DNA from: VAXT01 sp963850415
GTDB taxonomy: Bacteria; Actinomycetota; Thermoleophilia; Gaiellales; Gaiellaceae
Assembly (NCBI GenBank): GCA_963850415.1
Contig: CAWKLE010000002.1
Coordinates: forward strand, 372,001 to 436,000
Reading direction: 5' to 3'
DNA: 64,000 bases
Below, one piece after another: positions 21,712 through 29,397 of this stretch. The notes under the pieces were generated by a model that saw only the letters and a list, made by a program, of their open reading frames with translations, was not told the DNA's origin and made no database searches. Positions within the stretch are counted from its first letter, which is position 1, and every line of letters begins with the position of its first letter. The translations under genes and the position numbers were made by a program.

Positions 21712-22434
21712 GTGAACACGAGAATCATGCGGGCCCTCGCTGCCGGTGCGTGTGTGATCGCATTCGCGGCGGTTGCGGCAGCGCCCGGCATGGCTGCCGG
21801 CGACCAGGACGAGCAACTCGTCGACGTGTCCCATCAGGTCGCGGACATCCAGAAGAAGATGGACGACCTCCGGGCCCATGGCCGGTGGGCAAGGAGCGGC
21901 GAGCTGCTCGCGGGAGCCGACTGCGGGTACGGCGACGCGGCGCAGGTCTTCGCCCCCTGGGCGGACAGCGCGATGTACGCGCTCGCGCCGCAGGGCGACT
22001 TTGCGCCGAGCGACGCTTGGACGCTCAAGAAGGCGACCGTGGTCGGCGGCGCCGACCCGTTCAGCGGCGCGCTGCAATCGCTCAGGCTCGAGAAGGACGC
22101 CGAGGCGGCCTCACCGGCGATGTGCGTCGACCTGGACAACCCGACTGTCCGCTTCTTTGCGCGTGATCTCGGCGGCAACGGCAAGTCCAACCTCAAGGTC
22201 GACGTGCTCTACGAGGACTTCGACGGCCACGTGAAGCACTTGACGGTCGCGAAGCTTCGGCTCGACAGTGAGTGGCAGCCCTCGGCGATCGTTCCGATGT
22301 ACATGAACTTCCTGGCGCTCGCCTCGCCGGACGGCGTGACGGCCGTGGCCTTCAGCTTCAAGGCGGAGGGCCTGCAAAAGGACGAGACGCTGTCGATCTC
22401 GAGCCTCTACGTCGACCCCTTCAGCAGCAGATAG
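21712..22434 (+). CDS. Secreted hypothetical protein
   Basis: 240 aa. Signal peptide (MRALAAGACVIAFAAVAAAPGMAAG), a short helical segment (QLVDVSHQVADIQKKMDDLR), then a beta-rich jelly-roll-like domain with Cys in GADCGYG and AMCVDLDN and repeated hydrophobic strands (FFARDLGG, NLKVDVLYEDFDG, AVAFSFKAEG). The GTG at 21712 was chosen because an AAGGAG lies 6-7 bases upstream and the signal peptide begins right after it. A perfect GC hairpin follows the stop. No known family; probably extracellular. Confidence 0.65.
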   Translation: MNTRIMRALAAGACVIAFAAVAAAPGMAAGDQDEQLVDVSHQVADIQKKMDDLRAHGRWARSGELLAGADCGYGDAAQVFAPWADSAMYALAPQGDFAPSDAWTLKKATVVGGADPFSGALQSLRLEKDAEAASPAMCVDLDNPTVRFFARDLGGNGKSNLKVDVLYEDFDGHVKHLTVAKLRLDSEWQPSAIVPMYMNFLALASPDGVTAVAFSFKAEGLQKDETLSISSLYVDPFSSR

Positions 22435-22460
22435 GTGGCACAGAGCGAATCCTGAAACAC

Positions 22461-22483
22461 GGGGGCGGGGAGTACCCGCCCCC
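22461..22483 (+). terminator. Perfect 9-bp stem-loop
   Basis: GGGGGCGGG, loop GAGTA, CCCGCCCCC. It lies 26 bp after the secreted-protein stop and 11 bp before the HD-GYP start, so it could also act in the HD-GYP leader. Confidence 0.65.
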
Positions 22484-22494
22484 AAATTCACCTC

Positions 22495-23814
22495 ATGAGT
22501 GCTGAATCCGCCGCCATCGACGTCCAGACCGAGCTCGTCGCAGCCTCGCGGGAGCGCGTCGGCGCCCGGCTCTCATCGCCCGAGCGGCTGACCCACGGAG
22601 TCACCGCCGTCGCGTTTCTGGCGATCGCCGTGCTGCTGGCGTCCCATGCGCCTCCCCTGGACGCGCCCCAATGGCTGCTTCTCCCCGCTTTCGTTGCGGC
22701 GATCGCCGTCGGTTCACGCATCGAGCTCGAGGTCGGCAGTGGATTCACGTCGCCAGTCGAGCTGGTCGTGATCCCGATGCTCTTCGCGCTGCCGTCGGGA
22801 GACGTCCCTCTCGCGGTCGCGGCCGGCCTCGTCTGCGGCCAGCTTCCGAGCTACATCCGAGGGCGCGTGCCTCTGCAGCGAATCATCGTCTCGATCGGCA
22901 ACGCCTCGTACACGATCGCGCCGTCGCTCGTTTTCCTGGTCGCCTTCCACCGCAACGCCGGAGTGGGCGAGTGGGCTGCGGTGACCGCGGTGGCCGTGTG
23001 CGCGCAGTTCGCAGGCGACGGACTGATCTCGATGCTGCGCGAGCACCTCGCGGTCGGCGTCGACCCCCGCGAGTTGATCAAGCCCCTCGGCTGGATCTTC
23101 TTCGTCGACGCCTCGCTTGCGCCCGTGGGATTCGCGGCGGGCGTGGCCGGCTCGATGTGGGTTCCCGCCTATGTCCTACCGCTTCCGCTGCTGCTTCTGG
23201 CGCGGTTCTTCGCGAAGGAACGGGCCGATCGTCTCAGTCACGCGCTCGAGCTCTCGGCCGCCTATCGCGGGACGGCCTTCCTGCTGGGAGACGTTGTCGA
23301 AGCGGATGACGCTTACACCGGCGAGCACAGCCGTGACGTCGTCGAGCTCACCCTTGACATCGCGGAACATCTCGGGCTCGACTCCCGTTCACGTCATCTC
23401 GCGGAGCTCACGGCGCTCCTCCACGACGTCGGCAAGATCAAGATCCCGAACTCGATCATCAACAAGCCGGGCCCGCTGACCGACGACGAGCGCGCGGTCG
23501 TGAACAGGCACACGATCGAGGGCGAGCAGCTTCTGTCCCGGGTCGGAGGGTTGCTGACCGAGGTCGGGCAGATTGTTCGCTCGTGCCACGAGCGCTATGA
23601 CGGGCGCGGCTATCCGGACGGCCTGGCCGGCGATGCGATTCCGATCGTCGCGCGCATCGTCTGCTGCTGCGATGCATTCAAGGCGATGGTCACGACACGG
23701 CCGTATCGCGCGGCGATGTCGGTTGCAGAGGCGCGCGCGGAGCTCCTTGCGAATCGCGGAACGCAGTTCGACCCGGACGTCGTCGACGCGATCCTCGAAC
23801 TGACGAGCGGCTAA
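22495..23814 (+). CDS. Membrane HD-GYP phosphodiesterase (c-di-GMP)
   Basis: 439 aa. Seven to eight hydrophobic helices in residues 35-240 form a MASE-like membrane sensor, followed by an HD-GYP domain. Catalytic marks: EHSRDVVELT, HDVGK (metal His-Asp and Lys), HTIEGEQLL, and HERYDGRGYPDGL containing the GYP motif. HD-GYP proteins hydrolyse cyclic di-GMP to pGpG or GMP at the inner face of the membrane. No partner diguanylate cyclase (GGDEF) lies in the window. Starts at ATG, 11 bp after a strong hairpin, and ends before a convergent terminator. Confidence 0.9.
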   Translation: MSAESAAIDVQTELVAASRERVGARLSSPERLTHGVTAVAFLAIAVLLASHAPPLDAPQWLLLPAFVAAIAVGSRIELEVGSGFTSPVELVVIPMLFALPSGDVPLAVAAGLVCGQLPSYIRGRVPLQRIIVSIGNASYTIAPSLVFLVAFHRNAGVGEWAAVTAVAVCAQFAGDGLISMLREHLAVGVDPRELIKPLGWIFFVDASLAPVGFAAGVAGSMWVPAYVLPLPLLLLARFFAKERADRLSHALELSAAYRGTAFLLGDVVEADDAYTGEHSRDVVELTLDIAEHLGLDSRSRHLAELTALLHDVGKIKIPNSIINKPGPLTDDERAVVNRHTIEGEQLLSRVGGLLTEVGQIVRSCHERYDGRGYPDGLAGDAIPIVARIVCCCDAFKAMVTTRPYRAAMSVAEARAELLANRGTQFDPDVVDAILELTSG

Positions 23815-23838
23815 GAGCCGCACCGTCTCGGACACGTG

Positions 23839-23868
23839 AAAGCGGGCCCGCCCCCGGGGGCCCGCTTT
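23839..23868. terminator. Bidirectional terminator
   Basis: AAAGCGGGCCC and GGGCCCGCTTT form an 11-bp perfect stem around GCCCCCGG. The flanking A and T runs let it work in both directions for the convergent HD-GYP and YSDHG-repeat genes. Confidence 0.8.
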
Positions 23869-23886
23869 CTCCGCAGTGCGCGCGCC

Positions 23887-24312
23887 TTACGCCGCAGCGA
23901 ACCGCCGTCGCCGGTTGTGCTTGCCGGCAAGGAGGGCGCCGCCGCCGAGGAGCAGCAGGCCGACCATCGAGAGGCTCACGATGAAGCCGGTCTTGCTCCA
24001 GTTGAAGCTCGGATCGTTGGCGGAGACACTCGCGATCTGCGTGGGCTCGCTCTGCGCGGGTGGGATCGTGGCAATGCCATGATCGGAGTAGATCTGGATC
24101 GGCGTCGACTTCGACACGGGCGTGATTTGAGCTACGCCTCTGTCTGAGTACACCATGTTCGGATTCGGTTCCGAGCTGACCGGGACGAGAGCAACGCCGT
24201 GGTCTGAGTAGACGGGCTGCATCTTCGCGTTCGCGCTCGGCGCGACGAGTGCCGCGATCGTCAAGACGAGCCCGAGGGCGATGGTCAGTCGGCGTGTGTG
24301 CCTGCTGTTCAT
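23887..24312 (-). CDS. Small exported protein with three YSDHG repeats and C-terminal membrane anchor
   Basis: 141 aa. Signal peptide (RRLTIALGLVLTIAALVAPSANA), three spaced copies of a short motif (VYSDHGVALVPV, VYSDRGVAQITPV, IYSDHGIATIPP), then a hydrophobic helix (IVSLSMVGLLLLGGGALLAG) and a basic KHNRRRR tail. The layout signal peptide - short repeats - hydrophobic helix - basic tail resembles a sortase-substrate or simple C-terminal anchor, though no LPxTG is present. ATG 24312 is supported by AGGAGG six bases upstream. The repeats could bind a ligand or partner; no family recognised. Confidence 0.7.
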   Translation of the reverse strand: MNSRHTRRLTIALGLVLTIAALVAPSANAKMQPVYSDHGVALVPVSSEPNPNMVYSDRGVAQITPVSKSTPIQIYSDHGIATIPPAQSEPTQIASVSANDPSFNWSKTGFIVSLSMVGLLLLGGGALLAGKHNRRRRFAAA

Positions 24313-24515
24313 GACTCCTCCTGTCCGCATCGATTTCATGCCCAGACGGTAGGAGCCGGGCGGCGTCGTGTCGTTCGCGGGCGTTACGTTCGCAGTGTCA
24401 AGCTCGTCACACTCGCCGCGCGCCGCATGGGTGATCTTTCCGGCGAGGCCTGGAAATACAAGGAAACCGCGCGCATAATCAGAAGTGTCTCCCCGCGGTC
24501 AGGGGCACCAAGTAT

Positions 24516-24601
24516 CTGCGGCGTACATGGGGCCGGGGAGGCTTTGCCGCAGGAGCCTTACCCGGCCCCTCCCTTAAGCGAAGTCACGCCGGAAGCGTGA
24601 C
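24516..24601 (+). ncRNA. Candidate structured RNA: hairpin with pseudoknot in a 354-bp gene-free stretch
   Basis: The gap 24313-24666 contains no gene. Within it, GGGGCCGGG (24529-24537) pairs with CCCGGCCCC (24561-24569), with an inner AGGCT/AGCCT stem. The apical loop bears GCCGCAG (24546-24552), perfectly complementary to CTGCGGC (24516-24522), which would form a 7-bp pseudoknot. A second hairpin, GTCACGC-CGGAA-GCGTGAC (24583-24601), follows 65 bases before the cytochrome-b-like start. The structure could be read on either strand; plus is favoured by distance to a start. No known riboswitch class was matched. A dyad AGTGT...ACACT lies near 24393-24412. Confidence 0.4.
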
Positions 24602-24666
24602 GAGGCTCGCGCTGAGGTGGCCGGGCGCCGCGCAGACGCGTCACGACACCGTGCTTTACTGGCCGC

Positions 24667-25266
24667 GTGCTGGAGAAGACGAAGCGCATCCTCGGCGGGA
24701 GCGACGGCAACGAGCAGTTGACCGCGATCGTCGCGACGCTGCTGCTCGTCCTGCTCGCCGTCGAGGGCGCGACGCTGCTGAACATCAGGTCGTTGCTGAC
24801 GGCTCATGTCTTCGTCGGCGTGCTCCTCATCCCGGTGGTCGCGGTCAAGCTCGGGAGCACCGGCTGGCGGATGCTTCGCTACTACCTGGGCGCTGACGAA
24901 TACGTCGGGCGCGGTCCGCCGCATCTTGTCTTGCGAGCGATCGTCGCGCCGGTGATCGTCGCGTCGACGATCGTCCTCTTCGGGAGCGGCGTCGGCCTGC
25001 TCGTGTTCGGGCAGCGCGAGGGAGCGCTCGTCGGACTGCACAAGGGGAGCTTCCTGGTCTGGTTCGGGGCGACGACGGTTCACGTGCTGACGAGGATCCT
25101 CAGGTTGCCACTCGCGATCCGACGGCCTTCACCGGGCCTCGCTCTGCGCGTCGGCATCGTCGGTGCATCGCTCGTCACGGGGCTCGCGCTCGCCACCGTC
25201 TCGCTGCCTTCAGTAGACCACCTACAGGACAGCGTCTCCGCGAACGTCGGCCTCGACGCGCACTAG
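24667..25266 (+). CDS. Four/five-TM cytochrome b561-like membrane protein
   Basis: 199 aa with about five hydrophobic helices. Candidate heme ligands sit in TAHVFVGVLLIPVVAVKLGS and GLHKGSFLVWFGATTVHVLTR, two His on one helix pair as in diheme b-type membrane proteins. RYYLGADEYVGRGPPH between helices is typical of ferric-reductase-like or DUF4405-type integral proteins. Likely transfers electrons across the membrane, partner unknown. GTG start at 24667; downstream FtsH-like gene begins 54 bases after its stop. Confidence 0.6.
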   Translation: MLEKTKRILGGSDGNEQLTAIVATLLLVLLAVEGATLLNIRSLLTAHVFVGVLLIPVVAVKLGSTGWRMLRYYLGADEYVGRGPPHLVLRAIVAPVIVASTIVLFGSGVGLLVFGQREGALVGLHKGSFLVWFGATTVHVLTRILRLPLAIRRPSPGLALRVGIVGASLVTGLALATVSLPSVDHLQDSVSANVGLDAH

Positions 25267-25320
25267 ATCGCGAAGCCCGGCCAAACCGAAACTCCCAAAT
25301 CCACGTCTAACCTTCTAGGC

Positions 25321-27693
25321 ATGGCGACGGAACGAGTGGAGCCCGGGCTCCTCGATCGGACTTCGGCATCCTCCGAGCTCGGAGAGGACTGGCGCCGCCT
25401 GACCAGGAGGGCGACCGCGATCGCCCTCGTCATGAGCCCGGCGCCGTTCGTGTGGCTCCACTCCGTGGAGGGTTACAGCCTCGCCTGGTCGCTCGCCGCG
25501 ACGTTCTTCATCGTCGTCGCGTTCCGCGGCGCGGTCGAGCTTGTGATTCGGCGCCTGATGCCCTGGCCGAGCCTGTACGGCACCGACGACCCCGAGCTGA
25601 AGGAAGAGGACGTCATGGCGCGCCGCCGCGTCTCGTTCTGGCGGGCCGTCTTCCGCTTGCTGGTCTTCGTGCTCGTGGTGCTGACTCTGATCTGGATCGT
25701 CCGGTTGCTCGTCCCGGGCGGCTCGACTAGCTGGGTCGACAGCTTCACTGCGATCTTCGACTCGATCAAGGGTTTCGCCTCGGGCCAGCAGCTGATCCCA
25801 CTGCTCTTCAGCCTGCCAATCTTCTTCCTCTTCAACGCGCTGATCTTCATCGGACCGATGATGCTGATCGGGGTCTCGCAGATGCGGGGCTTCGAGCCCG
25901 GCGACGCGGACTGGGGCGTGCGACTCCAGGACGTGCGCGGCCAGGACGAGGCCAAGGAGGAGGTCAGCCGGGTCGTCACGCTCTGGCAGTCCGGAGAGGC
26001 GTTCGAGAAAGCGGGTGGTAAGCGCGAGCGCGGCCTGCTGTTTCTCGGCGCGCCCGGAACCGGTAAGACGATGCTCGCGAAGGCGATCGCCACGGGCTTC
26101 AACTGCCCCTTCGTTCTGATGCCGGGCTCTGGGTTCCAGCAGACCTTCATGGGAATGGACGCCGTCATCGTCCGCTGGCTGGCACGCAAGGCCAAGAAAC
26201 TCGCCCGCAAGTGGGGCGGCCAGTGCATCGTCTTCATCGACGAGATCGACGCGGTCGGCATGCGGCGGGCGGCGCTCGGCGGCGGAGCGAGCTACACGGG
26301 CGCACGCATCGAGGAATCGCTCTTCTACGGCCCCTACGGGGCGCTGAACCCGACGGGCGACATGATCCTCGAAACCCGCGCCTGGCGCGACCGGCTGTTC
26401 AACCAACGCGAGCCGGCGCCGGAGCCGCGCGGCCTCGGTCGGATCTTCAACCAGGGCGGCGGTGCGTTCCCCGGAATGATGGGCGGCGGCCAGCTCGCGC
26501 TGAACCAGCTGCTCGTCGTGATGGACGGGATCGACAACCCGCCGTTCTTCCGGCGCCTGTTCACGAACTGGACGAACACGCTGCTCGACGCGAGCTACAT
26601 CATCCCGGCGAAGGCCGGCAGATTCTCGCTCCGGGTCCCGCGCCCGAAGCCGCGCAAGGACCAGATCTACTTCATCGGCGCGACCAACGTCCCGATCAGC
26701 CAGCTCGATCCCGCGCTGACGCGTCCAGGCCGCATGGGACGCCACGTGTGGCTGCGCACGCCGACGAAGATCGACCGCAAGGACATCCTCGACCTCTACA
26801 TCGGGAAGGTGGCGCACGAGCCCGAGCTGGACGCGGACCGGAAGCGCGACGAGCTCGCCCGCATCACGAGTGGGTACAGCCCGGCGATGCTCGAGCAGGT
26901 CTGCTCGATGGCGCTCACGTACGCGCATGCCGACGGTCGAGAGCGCTTCGACTCGGGCGACATCCTCGAGGCCATGACCACGGTCGAGTCCGGCACCGCG
27001 GTCAACATCGAGTACCCGGAGGAGGACACGCGGGCCGTCGCCCTCCACGAGTCGGGGCACGCGGCCGCGAGCCACGTGTACATGAAAGGCACGGAGTCGA
27101 CGCGGATCTCGATCCGCATGCGCGGCGAGTCGCTGGGCCACCACCAGGCCGCCGAGCAGGTCGAGCACTTCAGCCAGTGGCGCTCCGACCAGATGGCGAC
27201 GCTGATCTGGGGCCTCGGCGCGATGGCCGCAGAGCGCGTCTTCTACGGGCAGACGACGAGCGGGGTCGGCGGTGACATCCAGACCGTGACCCGCCTCGCC
27301 GCGCTCATGGTCGGCGCCGCGGGCATGGGGCCGGAGCCGCTCGACCTTGGGGACCGCAGCGACGCGATGGAGGAGGAGCGCGTGCTGAGGCGGTTCGAGG
27401 AGATCGGGCTCAAGCTGATGAACCGCACCGGCAGCATCCAGGACCACGACGTCGCCGCCGGGGTGCTCATGGACCGCGACAAGCGGAGCCTCGCCGCGCA
27501 GCTCGTCGGCCAGGCGTACGTGACCGCGCACAACTTCGTCCGGCAGAACCGCGAGGGGATCGAGAAGATCGCCGACGAGGTCGTGGCCCGCAAGGAAATT
27601 TACGGTGACGACCTGGTCGAGCTCCTCGACGGCGCGAAGCTCCAGCCGGCGAGAATCGACCTCCTGGAGGAGAAGTCATGGCCGATGCTGTAG
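25321..27693 (+). CDS. Atypical FtsH-like membrane AAA+ metalloprotease
   Basis: 790 aa. Three to four N-terminal membrane helices (about 33-70, 106-130, 155-188), then an AAA+ domain: Walker A GAPGTGKT (243-250), Walker B IVFIDEID (Asp307-Glu308), sensor region FIGATN (451-456) and RPGRMGR (468-474). The M41 protease part has HESGH (576-580) and the third zinc ligand Asp652 in SGVGGDIQTVTRLA. Compared with standard FtsH it has two insertions, about residues 320-390 (Gly/Pro/Met-rich) and 405-448. It would extract and degrade membrane or cytoplasmic proteins using ATP. The next gene starts inside its last codons, implying a dedicated partner. A normal ftsH is expected elsewhere in the genome. 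Confidence 0.85.
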   Translation: MATERVEPGLLDRTSASSELGEDWRRLTRRATAIALVMSPAPFVWLHSVEGYSLAWSLAATFFIVVAFRGAVELVIRRLMPWPSLYGTDDPELKEEDVMARRRVSFWRAVFRLLVFVLVVLTLIWIVRLLVPGGSTSWVDSFTAIFDSIKGFASGQQLIPLLFSLPIFFLFNALIFIGPMMLIGVSQMRGFEPGDADWGVRLQDVRGQDEAKEEVSRVVTLWQSGEAFEKAGGKRERGLLFLGAPGTGKTMLAKAIATGFNCPFVLMPGSGFQQTFMGMDAVIVRWLARKAKKLARKWGGQCIVFIDEIDAVGMRRAALGGGASYTGARIEESLFYGPYGALNPTGDMILETRAWRDRLFNQREPAPEPRGLGRIFNQGGGAFPGMMGGGQLALNQLLVVMDGIDNPPFFRRLFTNWTNTLLDASYIIPAKAGRFSLRVPRPKPRKDQIYFIGATNVPISQLDPALTRPGRMGRHVWLRTPTKIDRKDILDLYIGKVAHEPELDADRKRDELARITSGYSPAMLEQVCSMALTYAHADGRERFDSGDILEAMTTVESGTAVNIEYPEEDTRAVALHESGHAAASHVYMKGTESTRISIRMRGESLGHHQAAEQVEHFSQWRSDQMATLIWGLGAMAAERVFYGQTTSGVGGDIQTVTRLAALMVGAAGMGPEPLDLGDRSDAMEEERVLRRFEEIGLKLMNRTGSIQDHDVAAGVLMDRDKRSLAAQLVGQAYVTAHNFVRQNREGIEKIADEVVARKEIYGDDLVELLDGAKLQPARIDLLEEKSWPML

Positions 27694-28427
27694 AGAAGCC
27701 GCGCCGCAAGGCGCACAGCAAAGGCTTCCTGGCCGCGAACCTCGTCGTCGCCGCCGGCTTCGTGGGCGTGCTCGTCCTGTTTGCGATGCTCGTCTCGCGC
27801 GGCACCTCGAACGGCTGGTCGTCCTACAAGCCGAAGGGCGGCGACGTCTTCACGAAGGCGCAGAACATGGCCGACCACGTGGCGCCGGCGTACAAGTACA
27901 ACGGTGAGCCGATCGCGGTCGTCCAGGCGCAGCCGCTGCTCTACCAGGACGCCGTCGTGGACGGCATCGCGTTCACGAGGCAGCCCTTCCGCAAGATCGG
28001 GAGCCCGTTCAAGCAGTTCGAGCCGTCCGGCTCGACGATCGCGTACGTCTTCTGCGGCAGCGCGCCGAGCTGCGGCCTGCCGAGCGCCGGCGCGCAGGAC
28101 ACCGTGCCGATGCTTCGCCGCGAGACGCTCGAGCTCGCGCTCTACACCTTCAAGTACTCGCCGAGCGTCAAATCGATCGTGGGCCTGCTGCCTCCCGCCG
28201 GCAAGACGAACTACGCCATCTACCTCAGGCGCCGGAACTTCGCGAATCAGCTCTCGAAGCCTCTCGACGCGACACTTCCTGAGCACAAGATCCTGACCTA
28301 CCAGCGGCTGAGCCCGGTCGAGAAGGCGACCGTCGATCGCCTGACGATGAAGAGCACGTACCAGTCGCAGTTCTCGCAGGGCGCGAACGGGCGGACGCTG
28401 CTCGTGCTCAAGTCCCTCGGCCAGTAG
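27678..28427 (+). CDS. Single-pass membrane protein coupled to the FtsH-like protease
   Basis: 249 aa. Basic N-terminus, one helix (FLAANLVVAAGFVGVLVLFAML), then an extracytoplasmic domain with a Cys pair in VFCGSAPSCGLPS and a beta-rich LLYQDAVVDGIAFTR region. It overlaps the protease gene by 16 bases, so translation is coupled and the product probably forms a complex with it, as HflK/C or YqfA-like modulators do for other FtsH proteins; it has no sequence resemblance to those. Function unknown. Confidence 0.65.
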   Translation: MADAVEKPRRKAHSKGFLAANLVVAAGFVGVLVLFAMLVSRGTSNGWSSYKPKGGDVFTKAQNMADHVAPAYKYNGEPIAVVQAQPLLYQDAVVDGIAFTRQPFRKIGSPFKQFEPSGSTIAYVFCGSAPSCGLPSAGAQDTVPMLRRETLELALYTFKYSPSVKSIVGLLPPAGKTNYAIYLRRRNFANQLSKPLDATLPEHKILTYQRLSPVEKATVDRLTMKSTYQSQFSQGANGRTLLVLKSLGQ

Positions 28428-28438
28428 CGTCTACGGCC

Positions 28439-29257
28439 TTGCGCCGCATCCTTCTCCTCCTCTGCCTGGCGTTCGTGCTGACCGGATCGTCGGCCGCGCA
28501 GACGCAGGTCGCGTTCCTGGCCGTCGGCGACTACGGCATCGGCGGCTCGGGTGAGCTGGCCGCCGGCCTGCGGATGAAGCGCTACGAGACGCGGCACCCC
28601 GCGAACATGCTCGTCACGCTCGGCGACAACGACTACCTGGGGAGCCCCGCGCTCTTTCGCGCGAACTGGCAGAAGGCCTTCGGCTGGGCGCGGCGGTCGG
28701 GCCTGCGCGTCAGCGGCGTCCTCGGCAACCACGACTACGAGCTCGGGCGCGGCGGCTACGAGCTGAAGACGCTCGGGATGCCCGGGCGCTACTACACGCG
28801 CCGGCTCGGCGACGTCCAGCTCTTCTTCCTCGACTCGAACGCGATCACGACCCGGCAGACGAGGTGGTTCGAGCAGCAGCTCGCCGGCTCGACGGCGACC
28901 TGGAAGATCGCGCTCTTCCACCATCCGCCGTACACGTGCGGAGGGCACGCCGGCGACGCCGACGTCGTCCGCAGCTGGGTGCCACTGTTCGAGAGCTACG
29001 GCGTCCAGCTCGTCCTTTCCGGGCACGACCACAACTACCAGCGCTTCGCTGCGCAGAACGGCGTGACGTACGTCGTCGACGGAGGCGGGGCGGCGGGGCT
29101 CTACCGGCCGCACGGCTGCCCGGGCTCGTATCCTCCTCGTGTGCGGGCCCGCTACGAGCACGGTTTCCTGTACGTGTCCGCGGCCGACGACCGGCTCGAC
29201 GTGTCCGCTGTGAACATGCGCGGCCGTGTGAGCGATCACTTCAGCCTGGCGCCGTAA
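28439..29257 (+). CDS. Secreted purple-acid-phosphatase-like metallophosphoesterase
   Basis: 272 aa. Signal peptide (MRRILLLLCLAFVLTGSSAA), then the calcineurin-like metallophosphoesterase blocks in order: AVGDYGIGG, TLGDNDYLG, VLGNHDYELG, FHHPPYTCGG and SGHDHNYQRF. These give the Asp, Asn and His ligands of a binuclear Fe/Zn-type site and the Tyr (GDYG) typical of tartrate-resistant acid phosphatases. It should hydrolyse phosphate monoesters outside the membrane. TTG start, 11 bases after the preceding gene, suggests it shares that transcript. Confidence 0.85.
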   Translation: MRRILLLLCLAFVLTGSSAAQTQVAFLAVGDYGIGGSGELAAGLRMKRYETRHPANMLVTLGDNDYLGSPALFRANWQKAFGWARRSGLRVSGVLGNHDYELGRGGYELKTLGMPGRYYTRRLGDVQLFFLDSNAITTRQTRWFEQQLAGSTATWKIALFHHPPYTCGGHAGDADVVRSWVPLFESYGVQLVLSGHDHNYQRFAAQNGVTYVVDGGGAAGLYRPHGCPGSYPPRVRARYEHGFLYVSAADDRLDVSAVNMRGRVSDHFSLAP

Positions 29258-29289
29258 GACGAGTCCCTCCCGGCGGCGATTTCGTCTCG

Positions 29290-29338
29290 AGGGACAGTCC
29301 CCGGACGTGGACAGGCCCGCGAGCGCGGGACTGTCCCT
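29290..29338. repeat. Inverted pair of GGGACWGTCCC palindromes (REPIN-like)
   Basis: AGGGACAGTCCC (29290-29301) and its exact reverse complement GGGACTGTCCCT (29327-29338) flank a 25-bp spacer. Each arm is itself palindromic. Lies in the 140-bp space between the phosphatase and pdxS. Confidence 0.6.
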
Positions 29339-29397
29339 TGCCAGGAACAGGCCCTGGCGCTTCGAGTGGAGACCGTTCCTGAGGCTAGAATCGCCAC

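Noticed and set aside
24531..24570. Minus-strand GCAAAGCCTCC resembles part of a c-di-GMP-I (GEMM) riboswitch core, next to an HD-GYP gene
   Set aside because: The two long GEMM hairpins and the GGCAAACC and GGTAGC blocks are absent; the matching bases are simply one side of the GC hairpin.
25315..27531. 738-aa open frame antisense to the FtsH-like gene
   Set aside because: In such GC-rich DNA the antisense frame of a real gene lacks stops; composition is Arg/Asp/His-biased and shows no domain.
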